Shown here: positions 16,865-23,818 of the stretch, piece by piece
Numbering within the stretch: position 1 is the stretch's first letter
How the letters are laid out: each line of letters starts with the position of its first letter
Source: Gemmatimonadota bacterium
GTDB lineage: Bacteria; Gemmatimonadota; Gemmatimonadetes; Gemmatimonadales; GWC2-71-9
Length of the DNA: 64,000 nucleotides
Reading direction: 5' to 3'
Assembly (NCBI GenBank): GCA_016713435.1
Contig: JADJPD010000006.1
Location: 62,001 to 126,000 of the forward strand
Made by a program: the position numbers and the translations under genes
The notes under the pieces: generated by a model
Told to the model about the DNA's origin: nothing
Seen by the model: only the letters and a program-made list of their open reading frames with translations
Databases searched by the model: none

Positions 16865-17817
16865 TGGGGCTCGCCCCGAGCTTCGCGGCCGAGGCCACGC
16901 GCTGGATCTCGGGCGTCCATGACGCCATCACCGACTTCTTTGCCACCGCCGACGGGCGGGGGACCTTCCGCGAGGATCGCTGGGAGCGGCCCGGCGGCGG
17001 CGGGGGGCATTCCCGCGTGCTCACCGAAGGGGCGGTGTTCGAGAAGGCAGGGGTGAACCGCTCCGCGGTGGCGGGACCGCTCGAGGAAAGCATGGCCGGG
17101 CGGCTGGCCCTCCAGGGCGGGGCACTCGAGGGCGCCACGTTCTTCGCCACCGGGGTGAGCGTGGTGGCGCACCCGCGCAGTCCCATGGTGCCCACGGTGC
17201 ACCTGAACGTCCGCTACTTCGAGCTGACGGGCTCGGACGGCACGGTGTTCGATGCCTGGTTCGGCGGCGGCACCGACCTGACGCCCACCTGGCCCTTCCC
17301 CGAGGATGCGGCGCACTTCCATCAGGCGCTGGCCACGCTGTGCGGCCGGCACGGCCCGGCGCTCTACCCGCGCTACAAGGCCTGGTGCGACGACTACTTC
17401 CGCAACCACCACCGCGACGGCGAGGCCCGCGGCGTGGGCGGCGTCTTCTTTGACCACCTGCGGCCGGGAGGGGACCACGGACTCGGCTTCGAGCAGCTCC
17501 ACGCCTTCGTGCACGACATCGGCATGAGCTTCCCGCTCGCCTACGGCCCCATCGTGGCCCGCCGGCGGGACCTCCCCTGGGGCGAGCGCGAGCGCCGCTT
17601 CCAGGCCTTCCGCCGCAGCCGCTACGCCGAGTTCAACCTGCTCCACGACCGCGGCACCCACTTCGGCATCCAGAGCGGTGCCCGTGCGGAGAGTGTCCTG
17701 ATGAGCCTGCCGCCCGAGGCGCGCTGGGAGTACGCCCCGGAGTTCCCGTCCGGCAGTCCCGAGGCGGCGCTGCAGTCCATGCTGACTCCTCGTGACTGGT
17801 TGACAATGAGTCACTAG
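16864..17817 (+). CDS. hemF: Oxygen-dependent coproporphyrinogen III oxidase
   Basis: Uses O2 to convert coproporphyrinogen III to protoporphyrinogen IX. The 317-residue protein shows PTVHLNVRYFEL with the metal/catalytic His, WFGGGTDLTPTWPFPEDAAHFH, GVGGVFFDHLR and RYAEFNLLHDRGTHFGIQSG, all HemF hallmarks. ATG at 16864 overlaps the hemE TGA; GTG at 16861 is an alternative. Presence of the oxygen-dependent enzyme in the pigment operon fits an aerobic phototroph. The last 25 bases contain a dyad (GTGACT at 17792, AGTCAC at 17809) of unknown meaning. Confidence 0.96.
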   Translation: MGLAPSFAAEATRWISGVHDAITDFFATADGRGTFREDRWERPGGGGGHSRVLTEGAVFEKAGVNRSAVAGPLEESMAGRLALQGGALEGATFFATGVSVVAHPRSPMVPTVHLNVRYFELTGSDGTVFDAWFGGGTDLTPTWPFPEDAAHFHQALATLCGRHGPALYPRYKAWCDDYFRNHHRDGEARGVGGVFFDHLRPGGDHGLGFEQLHAFVHDIGMSFPLAYGPIVARRRDLPWGERERRFQAFRRSRYAEFNLLHDRGTHFGIQSGARAESVLMSLPPEARWEYAPEFPSGSPEAALQSMLTPRDWLTMSH

Positions 17818-17891
17818 AAGGCCCCTTCATAGTCCAACCTTCTGCCCGCAGACCCTTGACGCGGGCCGATTTACGGGGCATCCTCGTCATC

Positions 17892-20102
17892 ATGACGGAC
17901 CCCGTCACCAATCCCCCCTTCGGTGCTGCTGACCTGACCAACTGCGCCCGGGAGCTGATCCAGCTCCCGGGATCGGTGCAGCCGCATGGCGCCCTGCTGA
18001 TCCTGCACCCCAGCCGGCTCCATGTGCTGCAGGCCACGCTCAATGCCGAGGCCATCCTCGGCAGCTGGGGGGCGTCGCCGCTCGGCAAGCACATCGACAC
18101 CCTCGATCCCGCGCTCGGTCGCCTCATCCGCCGGCTGCAGGAGGAGGGCGCGGAGACCACCAGCCTGCCCTCCGCCGTGACCATCCAGGACGGCGACCAG
18201 GTGCGGCAATACGAGGTGCTGGTGCACCGCCTGCGGCACGAGGGGTACGCCGTGGAGCTCGAGCCCGTGGTCCCGGTGGACGAGGTGGGGACGCCGGAGG
18301 CGGTGGCGGAGCAGGTGGCGCGGATCCTCTCCGCCGGTATCGCGAGCCTCGGCGCCGCGGGTTCCGCCACGGCGCTCTACGAGGAAGCGGCGCGCGTCAT
18401 GAAGGAGCTCGCCGGGTACGACCGCGTGATGGTCTACCGCTTCGACCCCGACGGCCACGGCGAGATCGTGGGGGAGGCGCGGGAGGAGCGGCTGGAGCCG
18501 TTCCTGGGGCTCCACTATCCCGAGAGCGACATCCCCCAGCAGGCCCGCGAGCTGTACCTCAAGAACCGCATCCGCGTCCTGGTGGACGTGGGCTACGAGC
18601 CCGCCCCGCTGTTCCCGCGCCTCTCACCCATGACGGGCGGCGACGTGGACATGTCGATGATCGGGCTGCGGAGCATGTCGCCGCTGCACCTGCAGTACCT
18701 CTCCAACATGGGCGTGCGGGCCACGCTGGTGGCCTCCCTCACCCGGGGCGAGCGGCTGTGGGGGCTCATGGCATGCCACCATTACTCGACGCGGCGGATC
18801 CCGTTCGAGGTCCGCACCGCCTGCAACATCCTGGCGGAGATGGTGGCCACGCGGCTCGCCGCGCTCGAGAGCCTGGACCTGGCGCAGGCCGACCTGGTGG
18901 TCAAGCGCCTGGAGCAGCAGGTGGTGGAGGCGCTGGCCACCACCGGCGAGTGGCGCACCGGCTTCTTCAGCTCCCCGCGCCAGCTGCTCTCGGCGCTGGG
19001 CGCCAACGGTGCGGCGCTGCTCCACGAGGACCAGCTGGTGACCGCCGGCGAGGTGCCCTCCTCCGAGGACATCCGCCGCATCGCGGCGTGGGTCACGGCG
19101 GTGTATCCCACCGCGCCGGTGTTTGCCACGCATGGGCTGTCGCGGCTGGCGCCGGAGTTCGAGCACCTGACGGCGGTCGCGTCCGGTGTGCTCGCCATTC
19201 CACTGTCCGGGCAGGGGCAGGACTACCTGCTCTGGTTCCGCGCCGAGCAGCGGCAGACGGTGCGCTGGGCCGGCGACCCGCGCAAGCCGGTGGATCCCGA
19301 CGATCCCAACAAGCTCTCGCCGCGCCGGTCCTTTGCGGTGTGGACCGAGGTCACCCGCGCCACCTCCAAGCACTGGTCGGAAGCCGAGATGAGCACCGCG
19401 CGCGCCATCCGCCGCTCGCTGGTGGACATGGTGCAGCAGGTGCAGGCGGTGCGCGTGCTGATCGCCCACGACCAGTACCAGCGCGTGGTCCACTCGGTGC
19501 AGGCGGCCACGGAACCGACCCTGGTGATGAACAGCGTGGGGAAGGTTCTGGTAGCCAACCGCGCCTTCCAGTCGCTGCTGGCCCCCGAGGTGCACAACAT
19601 GGCCTCGGCCGAGGACCTGCTGCAGCTGTTCGAGGATGAGACGCAGGTGGGGGCCATGCTGGGCGCGCTCCGGGTGGAGCGGCGGCTGTGGCAGGGGGAA
19701 CTCCGGCTCCGCGCCCACGGCGAGGTGATCCCGCTCGCCATCCGCGCCGAGCCGGTGCCGGGGGAAGCCGGGGCGGACCTGGGCTACGTGCTCTTCGCCA
19801 CGGACCTCCGGGCCAGGCACGAGTCCGAGGCGCTGCGCCAGCGGGTCCATGAGGTGATGACCGAGGCGAGCCGGCTCTCGCGCCTCGAGGCGAGTGACGC
19901 CCAGACTGCGCACACGTTCGGCACCATGCTCGAGGCCATCCACGCCACGGCCCGCCGCGCCGTCTCCGAGCTGGCTGAGCGGAACCACGTCCTGCCGCTC
20001 CCGGCCACGCTGGCGAGCGTCGAGGCGCTCACCCGCCGCGCCGCGGCCCTGGCCCTGCAGCTCGAGAGCTACACCGTGGCCCGCCTCAACCGGCCGAGTT
20101 AG
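17892..20102 (+). CDS. bphP: Bacteriophytochrome with PAS output and no kinase domain
   Basis: Red/far-red photoreceptor of 736 residues. Order: N-terminal PAS with chromophore Cys18 (DLTNCAREL, followed by LPGSVQPHG); GAF (about 145-320) with PESDIPQQARELYL at 210, SPLHLQYLSNMGV and MACHHYS; PHY (about 335-515) with a tongue containing WAGDP and SPRRSF; PAS (about 530-640); then a helical tail (645-736). No HisKA/HATPase, GGDEF or EAL motif is present. The layout recalls the Bradyrhizobium/Rhodopseudomonas bacteriophytochromes whose PAS-type output acts on PpsR. ATG 17892 is chosen because the usual N-terminus follows; the frame opens to 17856. The gap after hemF is 74 bases, so read-through is possible. 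Stop overlaps that of the convergent heme oxygenase. Confidence 0.93.
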   Translation: MTDPVTNPPFGAADLTNCARELIQLPGSVQPHGALLILHPSRLHVLQATLNAEAILGSWGASPLGKHIDTLDPALGRLIRRLQEEGAETTSLPSAVTIQDGDQVRQYEVLVHRLRHEGYAVELEPVVPVDEVGTPEAVAEQVARILSAGIASLGAAGSATALYEEAARVMKELAGYDRVMVYRFDPDGHGEIVGEAREERLEPFLGLHYPESDIPQQARELYLKNRIRVLVDVGYEPAPLFPRLSPMTGGDVDMSMIGLRSMSPLHLQYLSNMGVRATLVASLTRGERLWGLMACHHYSTRRIPFEVRTACNILAEMVATRLAALESLDLAQADLVVKRLEQQVVEALATTGEWRTGFFSSPRQLLSALGANGAALLHEDQLVTAGEVPSSEDIRRIAAWVTAVYPTAPVFATHGLSRLAPEFEHLTAVASGVLAIPLSGQGQDYLLWFRAEQRQTVRWAGDPRKPVDPDDPNKLSPRRSFAVWTEVTRATSKHWSEAEMSTARAIRRSLVDMVQQVQAVRVLIAHDQYQRVVHSVQAATEPTLVMNSVGKVLVANRAFQSLLAPEVHNMASAEDLLQLFEDETQVGAMLGALRVERRLWQGELRLRAHGEVIPLAIRAEPVPGEAGADLGYVLFATDLRARHESEALRQRVHEVMTEASRLSRLEASDAQTAHTFGTMLEAIHATARRAVSELAERNHVLPLPATLASVEALTRRAAALALQLESYTVARLNRPS

Positions 20103-20734
20103 GCCAGCGCCTCGAACACGGCGCCGTTCGCGTCGAACGCGCCGAGCGCCTCCGCCACCACGAAGTCCGCCTCCCCCGCCGACAGCGGCAGCGCGTCCAG
20201 CGCCGCCCGCCACCGCTGCTTGAAGCCGTCCGGATCGGGAATCCCCGGGAAATCGTAGAAGGCCGTCCCGGCGCCGTCGGTCCGCTTGAGGATCGGCGCC
20301 ACCATCCGCTTGAGGATCTGGCCGCCCGAGAGGTCGCCCAGGTAGCGGGTGTAGGCGTGGGCCACGAGGCCGAGGGGGGCCGTGCGCGCCAGCTCGGTGA
20401 TGCGGGCCGCGTAGGCTTGGGCGGCGCCGGTGGGGCGGTAGCGGGTGGCCCAGTCGGCGCCGGCCAGCAGGGTCAGGTCTGCCTCGAGTGCGGCCACGCG
20501 GTGAAGCGCCGGGTCGTAGAGCGGCGCCACGTGCGGATGCGCGGCCTGCGCCGTGAGCCCGGCCTCGAGGGCCGAGTACACCGCGTGCAGGTTGGCGAGC
20601 AGGGCGATGTACGACTCCGCCGGGAGCTGCCCCGTCAGGAAGGCGCGCATGATGCCTCTGCGCTCGGCCCGGGTATGGGCGGCCTTGGTTTCCTGGCGGA
20701 GGCGGGCGGAGAGGGCGGTGTCGGTGATGGTCAT
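20099..20734 (-). CDS. bphO: Heme oxygenase (biliverdin-producing, BphO-like)
   Basis: Cleaves heme to biliverdin, the chromophore of the neighbouring bacteriophytochrome. The 211-residue product has the proximal-His motif KAAHTRAE (His20) and the distal-helix signature YTRYLGDLSGGQILKRM. ATG 20734 gives the expected N-terminus (TALSARLRQETKAAH) but has no Shine-Dalgarno. An in-frame ATG at 20836 has a very strong one (20845-20853) and would add 34 residues, the last dozen of which use AT-ending codons unlike the rest of the gene. The gene is convergent with bphP, overlapping by 4 bases at the stops. Confidence 0.92.
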   Translation of the reverse strand: MTITDTALSARLRQETKAAHTRAERRGIMRAFLTGQLPAESYIALLANLHAVYSALEAGLTAQAAHPHVAPLYDPALHRVAALEADLTLLAGADWATRYRPTGAAQAYAARITELARTAPLGLVAHAYTRYLGDLSGGQILKRMVAPILKRTDGAGTAFYDFPGIPDPDGFKQRWRAALDALPLSAGEADFVVAEALGAFDANGAVFEALA

Positions 20735-20844
20735 CTCGAAAGGGGATAAAGGAAGTCGGAAATATGCCTTCCCGCCCAATTCCCGCCAAGGGGGAGGGGT
20801 GCGGGCCCGGCCCGGCCCGGCGGCCAGCCGATCCATGTCCGGCT

Positions 20845-20853
20845 CTCCTCCTT
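20845..20853 (-). promoter_or_regulatory. Strong ribosome binding site upstream of the heme oxygenase
   Basis: On the minus strand AAGGAGGAG lies 8 bases before ATG at 20836, in frame with the heme oxygenase. A TATTTT just upstream could be a -10 element. It either marks the true, longer start or a short leader. Confidence 0.5.
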
Positions 20854-20971
20854 AAAATAGCCCTCCGCAGGGCGGCCCGCCGCTTCACCCCCGGGAGCGG
20901 CGGCTTACATTTGGCTCGGCTCGCCGCCCGCCCCGGGCGGTTCACCCCGTTCCCCCACCAGGTCGCTGCCG

Positions 20972-21919
20972 ATGGCCGCTCCGGCGCTCTCCGTCGTGGT
21001 GCCGATGTACAACGAGGAGGACTCGGCCGGTCCGCTGGTGGAGGCGGTCCGCTCGGCGCTGGGGGACGCGTACGCCTGGGAACTGATCCTGGTGGACGAT
21101 GGCAGCCGTGACCGGACGGTGGAGCGGATCGCGGTGCTCATGGCCGCGGACCCCAGGGTGCGGCTGGTGCGGCTGGCCCGGAACTACGGCCAGACCCCCG
21201 CGATGCAGGCCGGCTTCGATGCCGCCCGCGGCGACGTGGTGGTCACGATGGACGGCGACCTCCAGAATGACCCGCGCGACATCCCCGCCGTGCTGGCCCG
21301 GCTGGACGAGGGCTACGACCTGGTGGCCGGCTACCGGGAACGGCGGCAGGACGTGTTCCTCAAGCGCCGGCTGCCGTCGCTGATCGCCAACTGGCTCATC
21401 CGCCAGGCCACCGGGGTGCCCATCCGCGACAACGGCTGCTCCCTCAAGGCGTTCCGGCGCCCGGTGGTGGACCAGCTCCATCTCTACTCCGACATGCATC
21501 GCTTCATCCCGGCCGTGGCGGCCGCAACGGCCGGCGCCCGCATCACCGAGATGCCGGTGCGCCACCACGCGCGCCGCTTCGGGCAGAGCAAGTACGGGCT
21601 CTCCCGGATCGCCAAGGTGCTGGCCGACCTGCTGGTGATCATCATGATCCGCTCGTTCCGCGACCGGCCACTCCACCTCTTTGCCGGGGTGGCGCTGGTG
21701 GCATTCCTGTTCGGGATCCTCGCGGTGGCGGCCTCGGCGATCGCCATGGCCTACTTCACGCCGGTGAAGGCCACGGCGCTGGTGTTCCCGAGCGTGGCGC
21801 TGGTCTGGTTCGCCACCGCGGGCTACCTGCTGATGCTGGGGCTCGTGGCGGAGGCCGCGGTGCGGCGCTACGGCCGGCGCGTGGCCCCGGTGGCGGCGCT
21901 GGTGCAGGAGGTGCGCTGA
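20972..21919 (+). CDS. Polyprenyl-phosphate family 2 glycosyltransferase
   Basis: A 315-residue GT2 enzyme of the DPM1/GtrB/ArnC type, which moves a sugar from a nucleotide donor to a polyprenyl phosphate at the membrane. Motifs: VVVPMYNEEDSA (nucleotide binding), LVDDGSRDRT, and catalytic MDGDLQNDPRDI; two C-terminal membrane helices (about 230-260 and 268-295) anchor it. It heads a three-gene overlapping unit with a degenerate GT2 and an LPG-synthase-like membrane protein. Acceptor and sugar are not predictable. Confidence 0.87.
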   Translation: MAAPALSVVVPMYNEEDSAGPLVEAVRSALGDAYAWELILVDDGSRDRTVERIAVLMAADPRVRLVRLARNYGQTPAMQAGFDAARGDVVVTMDGDLQNDPRDIPAVLARLDEGYDLVAGYRERRQDVFLKRRLPSLIANWLIRQATGVPIRDNGCSLKAFRRPVVDQLHLYSDMHRFIPAVAAATAGARITEMPVRHHARRFGQSKYGLSRIAKVLADLLVIIMIRSFRDRPLHLFAGVALVAFLFGILAVAASAIAMAYFTPVKATALVFPSVALVWFATAGYLLMLGLVAEAAVRRYGRRVAPVAALVQEVR

Positions 21920-22773
21920 TGGCCGGGCTGTCAGTCATCGTGCCGGTGCATGGGCGCCAGGAATCGCTGGACCGGGTGTACCAGGAGTACGCCCCGGCCC
22001 TCATGGGGCGCGGGGAGGTGGTGGAGTTCCTCTTCGTGTTCCCGCCGGACGGTGCGCAGGCGACGCGCCCGCTCGAGCCCCTCAAGGCGGCCGGGGCACC
22101 CATCCGCATCCTGCAGCTGGCGCAGCCAGCTGGCCTGGCCCGCCTGACACGAGCCGGGGCCACCCACGCCACCCACGCCTTCGCGGCGCGGACCCCGGAG
22201 CGGGAGACGGGCGCCGCCCGGCTGCATCGCCGGCTGTTCCACTGGCTGGCGCGGCCGGTGAGCAAGGGCCAGTTCCGCGACCTGGGCTCGGGCGTCGGCG
22301 CCGTCCGGCGCGACGCGCTCCTCGCCACCCCCGCCTACGGCGACTTCTTCCGCTTCCTCCCCGCGCTCATGATGCGCGAGGGATTCGCGGTGGCCGAGGT
22401 GCCGGTGGCACGGCACGCGGCAGACCAGCGGCCTTCGGTGTACCCGCCCGGGACCTACTTCCGGAGCCTCATCGACCTGCTGGGGATGTACTTCCTGGCG
22501 CGCTTCACGGAGCGGCCGCTCCGGTTCTTCGGGCTGGTGGGCCTGCTCCTGGCCCTGCCGGGCGTGGTGCTGCTGGCGGTGCTGCTGGTGCAGCGGATCG
22601 AGGGCGTGGGCATCGCCAACCGGCCGGCGCTGCTGCTCGGCACGCTGCTGCTGGCGCTCGGGGTGCAGGCCATCGCGCTCGGGCTGGTGGCGGAGATCAT
22701 CGTGCACCTGAACGCGCCCACCCGGCGGAGCTACCGGCTGGCGCGTGGCAGCGACGGCCCCCAGCCCGAATGA
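21919..22773 (+). CDS. GT2-like membrane protein lacking catalytic motifs
   Basis: A 284-residue protein that starts like a GT2 enzyme (LSVIVPVHGRQESLDRVY) and ends with the same two-helix membrane anchor as its upstream neighbour (FFGLVGLLLALPGVVLLAVLL, LLGTLLLALGVQAIALGLV). The expected DDGS is replaced by FVFPPDGAQ, and the whole DxD segment is absent: the chain passes from LARLTRAGATHATHAF straight to the SKGQFRDLGSGVGAVRRDAL region. The start overlaps the first GT2 (TGATG). It may be a non-catalytic partner or a decayed duplicate. Confidence 0.7.
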   Translation: MAGLSVIVPVHGRQESLDRVYQEYAPALMGRGEVVEFLFVFPPDGAQATRPLEPLKAAGAPIRILQLAQPAGLARLTRAGATHATHAFAARTPERETGAARLHRRLFHWLARPVSKGQFRDLGSGVGAVRRDALLATPAYGDFFRFLPALMMREGFAVAEVPVARHAADQRPSVYPPGTYFRSLIDLLGMYFLARFTERPLRFFGLVGLLLALPGVVLLAVLLVQRIEGVGIANRPALLLGTLLLALGVQAIALGLVAEIIVHLNAPTRRSYRLARGSDGPQPE

Positions 22774-23744
22774 GCGACCCCGCCGCGCGGAGGGGCTGGG
22801 GCCGCTTCGCGGCGCGGCTTGGGCTCGGGGCGGTGCTGCTGGCGCTCATCGTCCGCAAGGTGGGCGTGCCCGACTTCGGCGTGCCCGTGGGGCCGCGCCT
22901 CCTGGCGGGGGTGCTCGCGGCGGCGGCGCTGCTCATGGCGGGGCAGGCGGTGGCGGCGCTCCGCTGGAAGGTGGTGCTTGGCGCCGGGAGCCCGCCGTGG
23001 GCCTACCTCACCCGCCTCTACTACATCGGCGCCTTCTTCTCCCTCTTCCTCCCCACCGTGGTGGGCGGCGACGTGGTGCGCGCCGCCGCCGCTGCGCAGG
23101 CCACGCGCCGCCCCGGCGGGGTGGTTGCCAGCGTGTTGGTGGACCGCCTGCTCGGCGTGCTCGCCCTCGTGGTGTATGGGCTGGTGGGCATCCTGCTGGC
23201 GCCCGACGTCACGGCGCGGCTGGTGGCGGCTGCAAAAGTGAAGCTGCCGGGCGCGGGGCTCCTGGCCGCCGCCGTCGTCGGCTTCATTCTCCTGGTGGTC
23301 CTCTTCCGGAGGGCGCTCCGTTCCCCCACGCTGCAGGCCACGGTGGCCGAGGGGTGGACCGCGGTGCGCGAGCTGGCGCGGTCGCCGAGGGCGCTGGCGA
23401 CGGCGGTGGCGCTCGGGTTCGTGGTGCAGGGCATCTACATCCTGCTCTGGGTGGTGCTGGCGCGGAGCGTGGCGCTCCCGGTACCGGACCGGCTGCTGGT
23501 GCTGGGTGTGCCCGTCGTGTCGTTCTTCGCCATGCTGCCGGTGACGCTCAACGGCCTCGGCGTGCGCGAGGGGGCGTGGCTGCTGCTGCTGACGGGGAGC
23601 GGCATCCCGCACGACCAGGTGGTGGGCTTCAGCCTGCTCTACTTTGCCGCCAACCTGGTGGCCGGCGCGATCGGCGGCCTGATCTTCGTCCTCCGGGGAA
23701 CGGGCACGGCGGCCACGCCGGCAGCGGACGCCGAGACTTCCTGA
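22770..23744 (+). CDS. LPG-synthase transmembrane family protein (YbhN/AglD-like)
   Basis: A 324-residue integral membrane protein with about eight hydrophobic helices. It has the family pattern of the lysylphosphatidylglycerol-synthase transmembrane domain: LRWKVVL, YYIGAFFSLFLPTVVGGDVVRA, SVLVDRLLGVLAL, and MLPVTLNGLGVREGAWLLLL near the C-terminus. Members without the cytosolic synthetase domain often accompany polyprenyl glycosyltransferases and are thought to act in lipid or lipid-linked glycan translocation. It overlaps the previous gene by ATGA, and function here is inferred only from that pairing. Confidence 0.8.
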   Translation: MSDPAARRGWGRFAARLGLGAVLLALIVRKVGVPDFGVPVGPRLLAGVLAAAALLMAGQAVAALRWKVVLGAGSPPWAYLTRLYYIGAFFSLFLPTVVGGDVVRAAAAAQATRRPGGVVASVLVDRLLGVLALVVYGLVGILLAPDVTARLVAAAKVKLPGAGLLAAAVVGFILLVVLFRRALRSPTLQATVAEGWTAVRELARSPRALATAVALGFVVQGIYILLWVVLARSVALPVPDRLLVLGVPVVSFFAMLPVTLNGLGVREGAWLLLLTGSGIPHDQVVGFSLLYFAANLVAGAIGGLIFVLRGTGTAATPAADAETS

Positions 23745-23818
23745 TTGATCGCCGGGACGAAGTACCTCTGGTGCGGAGCTTCACGATCCCTTCAAGCGCG
23801 GCAAGCGAAGATTCCTTC

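Noticed and set aside
17792..17814. Dyad GTGACT...AGTCAC at the end of hemF as an operator or terminator for bphP
   Set aside because: It is coding sequence with short arms, an 11-base gap and no T-run; nothing supports function.
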